From NCBI RefSeq assembly GCF_965661665.1, contig NZ_CBFIEO010000006.1, positions 62,001 to 126,000 on the forward strand: a stretch of 64,000 bases of DNA. Reading direction: 5' to 3'. This DNA comes from Cognatiyoonia sp965661665 (GTDB taxonomy: Bacteria > Pseudomonadota > Alphaproteobacteria > Rhodobacterales > Rhodobacteraceae). Below are positions 15,989 through 24,861 of the stretch, piece by piece. Position numbers and translations under genes: made by a program. Positions within the stretch are counted from its first letter, which is position 1. Each line of letters starts with the position of its first letter. The notes under the pieces were generated by a model, which was not told the origin of the DNA, made no database searches, and saw nothing but the letters and a program-made list of their open reading frames with translations.

Positions 15989-17782
15989 GTGAACCGACCA
16001 GAGACCCGACATCTAGAGACAATTACCAGCCCTTCGGATTTGAAAGGGCTGACCGATACGCAATTGACGGAGCTTGCCAATGAGGTGCGGGCTGAAACGA
16101 TTTCCATTGTGTCGGAAACAGGGGGCCACCTTGGGGCCGGGCTTGGGGTGGTGGAGCTGACCGTTGCACTTCATGCTGTGTTTGATGCGCCGGAGGACAA
16201 GATCATCTGGGATGTGTCCCACCAAAGCTATCCGCATAAGATCCTGACTGGACGCCGTGATCAGATGCGCAGCTTGCGCCAGAAGGACGGGATTAGCGGG
16301 TTTACGAAACGGGCGGAGTCCGTGTTTGACCCGTTTGGCGCTGCGCATTCCAGCACGTCGATTTCTGCTGCTTTGGGCTTTGCGATAGCGCGGAAGCTGG
16401 GCGGCGATGCGGGCGACGCGATTGCCGTCATAGGTGACGGCGCGATGAGCGCAGGGATGGCTTATGAAGCCTTCAATAATGCGGGCCATTTGAAGGAACG
16501 TCTGATCGTCATCCTCAACGACAACTCCATGTCGATTGCCCCGCCTGTGGGGGCAATGTCGGCCTATCTGGCAAAGTTGAGTGATGGCGAAACGGTTGAC
16601 ACGATCTTTGGTGCGCTAGGCTTTACCTACTACGGACCTGTGGACGGCCATGATCTGGGGCAGCTTCTGCCGCTCTTGCGCGACGTGAAAGCGGGCGCGG
16701 ATGGGCCTGTCTTGATCCACGCGATCACTAGAAAGGGCAAAGGCTATCCACCGGCGGAGGCGGCGCAGGACAAGCTGCACGGTGTCGGGCAGTTTGATGT
16801 GCCAACGGGCAAGCAGCGGAAGGCTACGCCGAATGCGCCGAGCTATTCGTCGGTGTTTGCCGATGCGCTAATTGGGTTGGCGGAGGATGATGTCAAAATT
16901 TGTGCTGTGACCGCTGCGATGCCAGAGGGCACGGGCCTCGATCGGTTTATGGTGCGGTTTGCGGATCGGTGCTTTGATGTGGGGATTGCGGAACAGCACG
17001 CGGTGACATTCTCCGCCGCTTTGGCGGCAGGCGGTATGAAACCCTTTTGCGCAATCTATTCGACGTTCTTGCAGCGCGGGTTTGATCAGGTGGTGCATGA
17101 TGTGGCGATCCAAGGATTGCCGGTGCGGTTTGCGATTGATCGTGCCGGGCTCGTTGGGGCCGATGGCGCGACTCATGCGGGCGCTTTTGACATCGCGTTT
17201 CTCTCTAACCTGCCTGGCATGGTGGTGATGGCCGCCGCAGATGAGGCGGAGTTGGTGCGCATGGTCGCAACAGCAGTGGCCCATGACGCTGGGCCGTCCG
17301 CCTTCCGGTTCCCCCGTGGTGAGGGGGTGGACGTAGAGATGCCAGAAATGGCTGAACCCTTGGAAATTGGCAAAGGCCGCATGATCCGAAAGGGGTCGCG
17401 GGTCGCGATCCTGTCGTTTGGCACGCGGTTGCAGGAGGTAGAAGCGGCTTGTGAGGCGCTGGCGGATCAGGGGATTATGCCGACCGTTGCCGACGCACGT
17501 TTCGCCAAGCCACTGGATCGGGACCTGATCCTTGCTCTCGCAGCGGACCACGAGGTGCTGATCACCGTGGAAGAAGGTGCTGTCGGTGGCTTCGGAAGCC
17601 ACGTCGCGCAACTCCTGTCAGACGAAGGCGTGTTTGATACGGGTCTCAAGTTCCGCTCCATGGTCCTCCCCGACACCTTCATCGACCAAGCCAGCCCCCG
17701 AGACATGTACGCAGAGGCGGGGCTGACTGCGGCAGACATCGCTGCGAAAGTTTTGAAAGTCTTGGGCGCTACTTCTTGGTAA
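15989..17782 (+). CDS. dxs: 1-deoxy-D-xylulose-5-phosphate synthase with a shortened loop
   Basis: Thiamine-diphosphate enzyme that starts the MEP isoprenoid route from pyruvate and glyceraldehyde 3-phosphate. GTG at 15989 is chosen because AAGAGG lies nine bases upstream; an in-frame TTG at 15980 has no ribosome-binding site. ThDP motifs G-D-G-A-M-S-A-G-M-A and N-D-N-S-M-S are present, as are the C-terminal E-Q-H-A-V-T and D-R-A-G-L-V-G-A-D-G segments. At about 597 residues it is some 40 shorter than usual. The loss lies between M-S-A-Y-L-A-K-L and T-I-F-G-A-L-G-F, where other DXS proteins carry a long loop, and the frame is kept. The 3' end overlaps the convergent methyltransferase remnant by 14 bases. 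Confidence 0.94.
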   Translation: MNRPETRHLETITSPSDLKGLTDTQLTELANEVRAETISIVSETGGHLGAGLGVVELTVALHAVFDAPEDKIIWDVSHQSYPHKILTGRRDQMRSLRQKDGISGFTKRAESVFDPFGAAHSSTSISAALGFAIARKLGGDAGDAIAVIGDGAMSAGMAYEAFNNAGHLKERLIVILNDNSMSIAPPVGAMSAYLAKLSDGETVDTIFGALGFTYYGPVDGHDLGQLLPLLRDVKAGADGPVLIHAITRKGKGYPPAEAAQDKLHGVGQFDVPTGKQRKATPNAPSYSSVFADALIGLAEDDVKICAVTAAMPEGTGLDRFMVRFADRCFDVGIAEQHAVTFSAALAAGGMKPFCAIYSTFLQRGFDQVVHDVAIQGLPVRFAIDRAGLVGADGATHAGAFDIAFLSNLPGMVVMAAADEAELVRMVATAVAHDAGPSAFRFPRGEGVDVEMPEMAEPLEIGKGRMIRKGSRVAILSFGTRLQEVEAACEALADQGIMPTVADARFAKPLDRDLILALAADHEVLITVEEGAVGGFGSHVAQLLSDEGVFDTGLKFRSMVLPDTFIDQASPRDMYAEAGLTAADIAAKVLKVLGATSW

Positions 17783-18616
17783 ACACAGCGATGCGCCGGC
17801 ACTTCATCGGTGACTTACGGATATCGACGTTGAAGTCGCCATACTCCGACATAAGGCGGATGAGTGCTGCGTCCGAGAAGACAAAGGTCTGATCGAACTT
17901 GGAGGTGCTTACGCCAATCAAAGCGTATCGGTTCAAGTCCGACGGGATGCGCTCCAGCCGAAGAAATTTTCGACCATAGAGCTTGGGATATTCAATGATG
18001 ACCCGCTTCTTTGCCAACTGTGTTGAGCGTTCCAAGAAGCCGCGAATATCGGGCACGTGGTGCAAGACATTCAGCGCCAGCACATCGTCATGGGTGTCGA
18101 TGTCGTCGCGTTCCAGAAAATTTCCGTATATGAACTCAGCCTTACTGTTCAGCAATTCGCCAAACTTCCGCGCAGTACTGAGCCGCCCTTCGCGGATGTC
18201 GATGCCAGTCATTTTTGCAGCGCCAAAACGTTCATACCAAAACAGCATGCCCCCTTCGCCCATCCGATATCGAGGACGGATGGTCCCTCCAAGGACTGGT
18301 CCCGAAAGATGTCAGAGCTCTGCCGTCGTGTGCCTTTGGTGTGCGCATAGTTGCCAGAGCTCTGCGAACCACGTGGCAAAAGAACGGACTGATACTCCGC
18401 CTCTGGCAGCGCGCAGGCCGCATCAATTTCCTCCTCCGACGGGATTGGAACGTATGTACCACGCAACGCCGCATAAACATAGCAACGGTCTGTTTTTGGC
18501 ATCTCATCGGACGGATTGTCGTCGGAGTTGTATAGGATTTGGTAGGGTACCTTATAGCGTTCCAGCGCATCGAACAGTCGCTGATACATCGCGAAGAGGT
18601 TGACACTATCAAGCAC
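17769..18616 (-). pseudogene. Frameshifted SAM-dependent methyltransferase
   Basis: Two overlapping frames together make one class I methyltransferase. The 5' frame (18616 down to about 18262) ends its homology in S-V-L-D-I-G. The 3' frame continues with G-E-G-G-M-L-F, then T-G-I-D-I-R-E-G-R and A-L-N-V-L-H-H-V-P-D. The break falls inside motif I near 18262: the sequence reads gat atc gga tgg gcg where one inserted base would restore D-I-G-x-G-E-G-G. The 5' start is unclear, because the same frame is open up to the stop of the upstream P-loop frame at 18677, so the two may once have been one gene. Substrate unknown. Confidence 0.7.
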
Positions 18617-18676
18617 CGTCGCCCAGAATTCCGACTTGTAGTTACCAGTCTGACTTAGCTCCTTCTCAGAGTCTGT

Positions 18677-18994
18677 TCATATGCTCGCACGGGACTTCAG
18701 CTGCGCAATTGATGCGATGATAACGATGGCCTGTTCAACCTGCCCTGACTTCAAACAGCGGGCCAACAATGTGTCGTCTAGAACATCCCACTCATTCAAC
18801 GACTCCTTGCGATTTCGGCGGGCGCCGGCGAGGAACAGTAAGTTGTACTGTAGCAATGTCCCCTTTTCGGGAATGTTGCTTTTTCCAAGGAGCCAGTTTT
18901 TGGCGAATTGGAAGGCGGAACCCACCTCTCCATCATGGTTGCGGTCGATCCAAGTGGATTTGCCTGAGTTCGTCGGGTCGATGACTAACGTCAC
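18677..18994 (-). CDS. Short P-loop-like protein, possibly a gene fragment
   Basis: 105 residues from a GTG start. The N-terminus T-L-V-I-D-P-T-N-S-G-K-S-T-W-I looks like a Walker A motif in which the first Gly is replaced by Asp. The rest is helical and has no recognised domain. After its TGA stop (18677-18679) the same frame continues into the methyltransferase remnant without another stop until the frameshift, so it may be the N-terminal part of a broken two-domain gene. Function unknown; it may not be expressed. Confidence 0.4.
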   Translation of the reverse strand: MTLVIDPTNSGKSTWIDRNHDGEVGSAFQFAKNWLLGKSNIPEKGTLLQYNLLFLAGARRNRKESLNEWDVLDDTLLARCLKSGQVEQAIVIIASIAQLKSRASI

Positions 18995-19076
18995 TAGATG
19001 ACCAACCAGTAATTAAGGATGTCGTTCATGTTCCTTTAATAGGTGCAAGGTCTTGTCACGCGGTAACGGCACAAGG

Positions 19077-19844
19077 TTACTCTTGATCATCCAAACGCTT
19101 CTCAATCGCCTCCAGCTTCGCCAAAACCTCATCGCGGTAGGCGTCTGTGGCGGCGTTGTCCTCTTCGTGGTGGGCGTCTTGCATAGAGTTGACGATGAGA
19201 CCGACGAGGAGGTTCACTACTGCGAAGGTCGTGACCATGATGAAGGGGACAAAAAAGGCCCAGGCGTAGGGGTAGACTTCCATCACGGGGCGGACGATGC
19301 CCATCGACCAGCTTTCCAGCGTCATGATCTGGAACAGCGAATAGGCAGAGCGGCCTAGGTCGCCGAACCAGTCCGGGAAATTTGCGCCGAAGAGCTTGGT
19401 CGCGATGACAGCACCGATATAGAAGATGATGCCCATCAGCATAAAGACGGACCCCATGCCGGGGAGGGCGGTGATGAAGCCTTCAACGACGCGGCGTAGG
19501 GACGGGGCCGCCGACATCACGCGCAGCACCCGCAGGATACGCAGTGCGCGGAGGACAGCAAAGCCTTCGCTCGTTGGAGCCAGCGCGATCCCGATGATCA
19601 GGAAATCAAAGATGTTCCAGCCATCGTGGAAAAATCTCAGCCGGTGCGCGTAGAGTTTGAGCGCAATCTCCACCACGAAGATCGTGAGGCAGATGGAGTC
19701 CAGTACTGTCAACAGGCCACCAATCCGCGACGTGATTGCGGGGGAGGTTTCCATCCCCAGAATGATCGCGTTGAAGATGATGACGCCGATGATGAAATTG
19801 CGCACTGCAGCGCGCGCCATAAACTCTTCAATGCGTGATTGCAC
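19077..19844 (-). CDS. Bacterial voltage-gated sodium channel (NavBac/NaChBac type)
   Basis: 255-residue single-domain, six-helix channel subunit that should form tetramers in the inner membrane. S1-S4 form the voltage sensor; S4 carries arginines every third position in R-A-L-R-I-L-R-V-L-R-V-M. The pore loop has the selectivity filter T-L-E-S-W-S-M, the signature of bacterial sodium channels. S6 is followed by a charged C-terminal helix (L-A-K-L-E-A-I-E-K-R-L), the usual tetramer coiled coil. The GTG start at 19844 has an AAGGAG site six bases upstream. No partner gene is adjacent; Na+ entry may feed motility or pH homeostasis. Confidence 0.93.
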   Translation of the reverse strand: MQSRIEEFMARAAVRNFIIGVIIFNAIILGMETSPAITSRIGGLLTVLDSICLTIFVVEIALKLYAHRLRFFHDGWNIFDFLIIGIALAPTSEGFAVLRALRILRVLRVMSAAPSLRRVVEGFITALPGMGSVFMLMGIIFYIGAVIATKLFGANFPDWFGDLGRSAYSLFQIMTLESWSMGIVRPVMEVYPYAWAFFVPFIMVTTFAVVNLLVGLIVNSMQDAHHEEDNAATDAYRDEVLAKLEAIEKRLDDQE

Positions 19845-19983
19845 GAGGGGCTCCTTCGGGTGACTGCTATGGGTGTCATATGCGAAGAGACGGACATCAA
19901 AGCAAGCGTTGATGTTAGTTAATGTTAGACGGACGGGGGTCTTCGGGCTAGCTTCCGCTCAAGGGATGAGGGAGCGAGGCAGA

Positions 19984-20639
19984 ATGAGTTTAATCTTGTA
20001 TAGATTTACCGCTGGATCGTGTTCCGGCTGGCGGCGGGCTATTGCCTGCGGACGATTATCTTTTCGGACTTTTCAAACTTTGGCGGCCCATTTCGGTTCC
20101 TGACCATTTGAGCGCTGTTCCTGTCGTTCTTCTGCGCCAGCCGAATGATGGCCTCGATGGAGGGGCGAAGCAGTCATAGGTCAGACGGGCTTGTCTCCGC
20201 CACGACGGTGATCAACGCGATGGTTGTTTTCCTTTATTGGCGACCGTTCTTGGACGATCCCAAATCTGTCACACGTGACGGCCAGATCGGGGAGCTTTAT
20301 CTGGAGATTTGCCTGCACGGTGTCGGACCGCTTTTGCAGTGGATCGATGCGCTTTCTATCCATCGGTCTTATTGCAATCTGGTTTTGGCGGCGGCATGGC
20401 TTGTCGGACCGATCGCGCTCTACCTCACGTGGGGGGAGACGCTGGTGCAATGGAATAGCGGCTCACCCGTGGGCAGTGTCACCACTGGCATCCCCTATCC
20501 GTTCCTCAACAACATGGAACTGCCGGAGCGTTTGACGTTCTACGGTGTGAACATCGTGACGGCCTTGGTGTTGCTGTTGGTTTTCGCCGCGCTTGCGTGG
20601 CTGATTAAGCGCTTTCTTCCAGCGCCAGCAATGCCTTAA
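19984..20639 (+). pseudogene. Decayed multi-helix membrane protein
   Basis: The ATG at 19984 has an upstream purine-rich site and opens M-S-L-I-L-Y-R-F, but the matching hydrophobic sequence (W-I-V-F-R-L-A-A-G-Y-C then T-I-I-F-S-D-F) lies in another frame from about 20010. That second frame meets a TGA at about 20108-20110 between F-R-F-L-T-I and A-L-F-L-S-F-F, then stays open to 20639 with further helices (A-A-A-W-L-V-G-P-I-A-L-Y and A-L-V-L-L-L-V-F-A-A-L-A). This suggests one membrane protein broken by a frameshift and a nonsense change. The 164-residue part from 20145 could still be translated. The 3' end overlaps the convergent SDR gene by 35 bases. Confidence 0.55.
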
Positions 20640-21465
20640 GCCCACTCCGATAGTCAGGGTATTTCAACACAACACCTAGCTCGTCTTTGATCTTGTCGTT
20701 CCGCACCTTTTTGCTTTCGGCGTAAAAGCTCTGGGCCATTGGTGTCATCTCTGCCGTTTCGAAATCCACCGCTTCGGGGAGGGGTAGGCCCAAAAGCTCT
20801 GCCGCGTATCCGATAACCTCTTGCGGTGGGGCAGGATCATCGTCGCAGAGGTTATACGCCGCACCCGGGTTCGGTTTGGCGATAGAGGCGGCGAGCACTT
20901 GCGCGATGTCATCGACATGGATGCGGCTAAAGACCTGTCCCTTCTTGATGATACGGCGGGCTGTGCCGGCGCGAACTTTGGAAAATGGCCCACGGCCTGG
21001 CCCATAGATCCCAGCCAGTCGGAAGATGTGTAGTGGCAGGTCAGGGATAGCGGCCCACTCTGCCTCTGCTTTCACCCGCGCAATGCCGCGTTTGGTGGCT
21101 GGCGTCAGGGGTGTGTCTTCATCCACCCAACCGCCGTTGTGATCACCGTAGACCCCAGTGGTCGACAGATAGCCCACCCATTCGAATTGCTTGGCGCGCT
21201 TCGTGATTTCGTCGCGTAGCTCTGCCAGAACGGGATCGCCCGCCTCTGTCGGAGCGGTTGAAATCAGAAGATGCGTCGCGGCATTAAGCGCAGGTGTCAT
21301 ATCGGCCCCGGGCCACACGCGCGGCTTCACCCCCGCCTGCATCAAACGGGGTAATTTTTCTTCTGACCGTGAGGTGCCGATGATCCGCCAGCCTTGCGGT
21401 TCCAATATCTTTGCCAATGCGGCGGCAGAGTAACCATGACCGAACGAAAGCAGTGTCTTTTCCAT
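20605..21465 (-). CDS. NAD(P)-binding SDR-type epimerase (YeeZ-like)
   Basis: 286 residues from the ATG at 21465; an upstream in-frame ATG at 21534 would run into the divergent methyltransferase start. An N-terminal Rossmann motif S-F-G-H-G-Y-S-A-A-A-L is followed by L-S-T-T-G-V-Y-G-D and I-F-R-L-A-G-I-Y-G-P-G-R, typical of atypical extended SDR proteins related to E. coli YeeZ. The Tyr of S-T-T-G-V-Y-G is in the usual catalytic area, but the classic Y-x3-K pair is not evident. Substrate unknown. Confidence 0.85.
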   Translation of the reverse strand: MEKTLLSFGHGYSAAALAKILEPQGWRIIGTSRSEEKLPRLMQAGVKPRVWPGADMTPALNAATHLLISTAPTEAGDPVLAELRDEITKRAKQFEWVGYLSTTGVYGDHNGGWVDEDTPLTPATKRGIARVKAEAEWAAIPDLPLHIFRLAGIYGPGRGPFSKVRAGTARRIIKKGQVFSRIHVDDIAQVLAASIAKPNPGAAYNLCDDDPAPPQEVIGYAAELLGLPLPEAVDFETAEMTPMAQSFYAESKKVRNDKIKDELGVVLKYPDYRSGLKALLALEESA

Positions 21466-21521
21466 GCGCAACTTGGTGCCTGAGTGCTTGCCAAGGTGCA
21501 AGGGCGTGATACCGTCACCGT

Positions 21522-22148
21522 ATGATCGACACACCTGACGTCAATTCTGCCTATCGGCTGTCCTCAAAGGAGGAGATCGAAGCGCTCTATTAGGAGTGGG
21601 CGACGAGCTATGACACGGCCTTTGGGCACGCGCAGGGCTATCAATCCCCGCGTGAGGTGGCGCTGGGCTTTGTGGCGTTGGGCGGTGCGGGTCCGGTGCT
21701 TGACGTGGGCGCAGGGACCGGGTTGGTGGCGGAGTTTTTGACCCGCGTTGTGATCGGCCCAATTGATGCGATTGATCTGTCGGCAGGAATGCTCGACGTT
21801 GCGCGCGACAAGTGCGTGTGCCGCGATCTGGTCGTGGCGGATGTGACGCAACCTTTGGACGCACCACTTGATCGTTACAATGGCGTCGTCAGTGCTGGCA
21901 CTTTCACCTTGGGCCATGTTGGACCAGAGGGGTTGCAGCCATTGCTTGATGTGGCGGCGAAAGGGGCTGTCTTCGCGCTTTCTATTCAAAAGGCGCATTT
22001 TGAGACAGCGGGCTTTGAAGGCGCTCTGGATGCCTTGTCAGATCAGATCACGGACCTGAAACTGTGGGAATTTCGCATTTACGATGATCGCGCGGACGAT
22101 GATCACCGCGATGATATCGCGTTCTTGCTGTCGTTCCGCAAAGTCTAA
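21522..22148 (+). pseudogene. Class I methyltransferase with an in-frame amber stop
   Basis: From the ATG at 21522 the frame reads 23 codons, hits TAG at 21591-21593, then continues open to 22148. Both sides belong to one protein: the codons around the stop read A-L-Y, stop, E-W-A-T-S-Y-D, matching the usual A-L-Y-x-E-W helix of this family, and the SAM motif L-D-V-G-A-G-T-G-L-V follows at about residue 65. Either the codon is a recent nonsense change or translation restarts downstream at a weak codon. It is divergent from the SDR gene, with starts 56 bases apart. Confidence 0.75.
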
Positions 22149-22150
22149 GG

Positions 22151-22900
22151 CTAATGCGCGTAATCTGAGCCTTCGGCGTCCAAGATGGCGCGCAGTTCGG
22201 CCAGATGCCGCTCGTCTTGGTCAGGATAGTCGTCCAATTCCTTAGCGGTCTTTTCGGCGATATCATCAGGGATCAAGCGCAGGGGTTGGCCGGTTTGCAA
22301 GGCACGGATGTAGGTCTCGCACGCGCGCTCGAAATAATAGAGCCTGTTGAACGTCTCCGCGATGGTTTTACCGATGATCAGGATGCCATGGTTGCCCATG
22401 ATCATCACTCGCTTTTTGGGGTCGGCGAAGAGTGTGGCGCAGCGTTCGCCTTCTTCCTCAAACGCCAATCCACCGTAGTCGTCATCGATTACATAGCGGT
22501 TAAAAAAGGTGCAGCAATTTTGGTCGATCGGCGGCAGGCGGCTGTCTTTAAGGCTCGCCAGAACAGTGGCAAAGATTGAATGGACATGCATCGCGCAACG
22601 GGCATGCGGGACGAGCCGGTGCACCCCACCGTGCAGACCCCAAGCGGTGGGGTCAGGGGCGTCTGGTCCTTGTAGGGCGTCAGGATCATTGGCATCGACG
22701 GTGATCAGATCACTGGCTTTGATGCGGGCGAAATGCATCTGGTTGGGGTTCATCAAGAACCGCGTGCCGTCGTCGTTGATGGCAAAGCTGAAGTGATTGG
22801 CGACGCTTTCGTGGAGGTTCATCCGCGCGGTCCACCGAAAGGCGGCGGCAAGGTCTGCGCGTTCTTCCAGATGGGTCAAATTGTGCCGTGCCATGTTCAT
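22151..22900 (-). CDS. Class II aldolase / adducin family protein
   Basis: 249 residues, with a good GGAG site seven bases before the start. The fold is that of zinc-dependent fuculose-phosphate-type aldolases: N-H-F-S early, the zinc histidines in H-V-H-S-I-F-A near 105-107, and G-N-H-G-I-L-I with the third histidine. Members cleave or decarboxylate phosphorylated sugars or hydroxyacids, but many have unknown substrates. It is convergent with the methyltransferase remnant and divergent from the sugar dehydrogenase gene. Confidence 0.9.
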   Translation of the reverse strand: MNMARHNLTHLEERADLAAAFRWTARMNLHESVANHFSFAINDDGTRFLMNPNQMHFARIKASDLITVDANDPDALQGPDAPDPTAWGLHGGVHRLVPHARCAMHVHSIFATVLASLKDSRLPPIDQNCCTFFNRYVIDDDYGGLAFEEEGERCATLFADPKKRVMIMGNHGILIIGKTIAETFNRLYYFERACETYIRALQTGQPLRLIPDDIAEKTAKELDDYPDQDERHLAELRAILDAEGSDYAH

Positions 22901-23053
22901 GTCAGGTCTCCAGTTTGTTTGCCCTCAGTCTGTGCTCTGATTGCGGCATCGTCTATCGCGTTTTGTCTAAGTGTTTCATTTTCTTGATGCTCCATTTGAG
23001 TTTGATGATCGCGATTGGGCGGTCTATGGATTTTGCAAGTGAGGGAGAGTGTC

Positions 23054-23965
23054 ATGAGCACACCGATTTGTCTGGTTGGGATTGGTAAAATCGCCAAGGA
23101 TCAGCATGTGCCAGCGTTGCAGGCCAGTGCCGATTGGACCTTGGCCGCGACGGTCAGTCGCGCCAGAACTGTGGATGGCGTGCCGTCCTACACCGACTTT
23201 GATGCGATGTTGGCGGAGCGGCCGGAGATCAAGGTGATCTCCCTCTGTTTGCCGCCAGTGCCGCGGTTTGAGTATGCGCGAAAAGCGCTGGCAGCGGGCC
23301 GTCATGTGATGCTGGAAAAGCCGCCTGGTGCGACTTTAGCAGAAGTTCAGACCTTGGAGCGGTTGGCCGAAGAGGCGGGTGTGACGCTGTTTGCGACGTG
23401 GCACAGCCGGATGGCCTGCGGTGTGGAAGATGCACGGTCTTGGCTGTCAAAGAAGACGGTCACGTCAGCCCACATCACGTGGAAAGAGGACGTGCGCCGC
23501 TGGCATCCCGGTCAGGATTGGGTGTTTGAACCGGGCGGGATGGGCGTGTTTGACCCAGGTATCAATGCATTGTCCATTTTGACGGAAATTTTACCCGATC
23601 CCGTGTTCATCCGCTCCGCCAAGTTGATGTTCCCTGCGAACCGACAAACCCCGATCGCCGCCAACCTCACGTTCAGCGACAATGTCACGGCGGAGTTTGA
23701 TTGGCGTCAGGAAGGGCCGCAGACGTGGCAGATCAAGGTCACGACGGAGGAGGGGGAGATCATTCTTGACGATGGCGGCAGCACACTCACCATCGCCGGG
23801 GAGGCGATCGAAGTCGGCCCGAACCGCGAATATCCCGCGCTCTATGACCGGATGGCGAGCTTGGCGGCCTCGCAAACCAGCGATGTCGACCTCTCCCCCA
23901 TGATCCATGTGTCGGATGCCTTCACCCTTGGCCATCGCACGACGGTTGAAGCATTTGAGTTCTAG
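23054..23965 (+). CDS. Gfo/Idh/MocA oxidoreductase, galactose 1-dehydrogenase-like
   Basis: 303 residues from the ATG at 23054 (GGGAG site; a longer frame from 23015 has none). N-terminal Rossmann domain with G-I-G-K-I-A-K-D-Q-H, the E-K-P-P-G substrate/cofactor segment near 93, and W-H-P-G-Q-D-W with D-P-G-I-N-A in the active site. The pattern fits D-galactose 1-dehydrogenase-like enzymes that oxidise aldoses to lactones with NAD(P). The exact sugar is uncertain. A uronate dehydrogenase (62.7 kb) and a broken aldose dehydrogenase (10.3 kb) elsewhere in the window point to sugar oxidation capacity. Confidence 0.85.
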   Translation: MSTPICLVGIGKIAKDQHVPALQASADWTLAATVSRARTVDGVPSYTDFDAMLAERPEIKVISLCLPPVPRFEYARKALAAGRHVMLEKPPGATLAEVQTLERLAEEAGVTLFATWHSRMACGVEDARSWLSKKTVTSAHITWKEDVRRWHPGQDWVFEPGGMGVFDPGINALSILTEILPDPVFIRSAKLMFPANRQTPIAANLTFSDNVTAEFDWRQEGPQTWQIKVTTEEGEIILDDGGSTLTIAGEAIEVGPNREYPALYDRMASLAASQTSDVDLSPMIHVSDAFTLGHRTTVEAFEF

Positions 23966-24701
23966 CCATTTTCCGCATTGGCGGTTTGGTAGTCCGCGAT
24001 GAATTTCTTCGCCACATCGCGAAGCGCCGCACCTGCAAGGTAGTTGGTGTTGGTGAAGTTCTGATTGATGCTCCCGCTCCACGTGGTGAGCTCCAGCTTG
24101 ATCGACGGATCACGCACCAGCACCTCTTGTTACTTGAGGGAGATATTGGCGCGGAATGGCAGGATGCACCCTGCGTTGTCGCGGGTGAGGGACAGGCTGA
24201 CGCTCAGCCGTCCGGCACCGGGTATCGCCAAGGCCTCCTCCTCTGTCAGAACGGGCATTACGTTGTTGGTCAGAAGATCGGTGAAACAGGCGGTGAAAGC
24301 CTCGCCAGCACTGTCGCCTGACACGCGGCTTGCGTCGAAATAAACACCCGGCAAACCCCGCAGCGCACCAACCTTATCCTGCACCTCCAGCACCTGGAGC
24401 TGAGGGATGACCGTTTCCGATGGCAGCTCCGACACGTCAGGACCGTCGAGCACATCGCGAACATTTTTGAGACGCGCCAGATCGCCGATCACCCCAAAAA
24501 GGCCGTCGTCTCATCGGCGTCCATCGCCATCAGATCCCACCGCTGGTCGATGGACCGTTCAATGCAATCGGACGCTGTTGCGCAGCCAGAGGGGACGATG
24601 TTGGTTTCCACCAGCAGCCACGTCTCTGCCCGCAGAGCGGCCAAGTTGGCGGATAGCGCCCAAAACCTAAATGCCAGTAACAACGTCCGCAGTTGAAGCA
24701 T
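23962..24701 (-). pseudogene. Broken secreted protein gene
   Basis: Three pieces of one reading frame. 24701-24489 starts with a hydrophobic segment (L-Q-L-R-T-L-L-L-A-F-R-F-W-A-L, cleavage probably after A-L-R-A) and ends D-E-T-T-A-F-L-G. Loss of one G in the run at about 24493-24496 shifts the frame into V-I-G-D-L-A-R-L-K. That part runs to a TAA at about 24130-24132, after which the frame stays open through V-L-V-R-D-P-S-I-K-L and A-L-R-D-V-A-K-K-F-I to its natural stop at 23962. No domain recognised. The end overlaps the convergent dehydrogenase gene by four bases. Confidence 0.7.
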
Positions 24702-24861
24702 CCCATTCCCTCAGAGGTGACAGCACGGGGATAGGGGCAAATCCTTAATTTGGCGCAATCGGTGCCAGCGACGGCGGGATGATATGCGATGTCGGTTTTT
24801 GGTGTGACAGGGGCTGACAAGTTTGTAGGGTCGCCGCGAAACGCAAACGCGAAGGACGACT

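Noticed and set aside
17931..17945. GGTTCAAGTCC resembling a tRNA T-loop
   Set aside because: No matching acceptor, D-arm or anticodon arm nearby; it is inside the methyltransferase remnant.
18677..18679. In-frame TGA read as selenocysteine
   Set aside because: No SECIS-like hairpin was recognised, the family has no Cys/Sec at this point, and the same region has other lesions.
19873..20103. Small plus-strand open frame upstream of the membrane-protein remnant
   Set aside because: Its upper part has no features, and its lower part is an out-of-frame reading of the decayed membrane protein.
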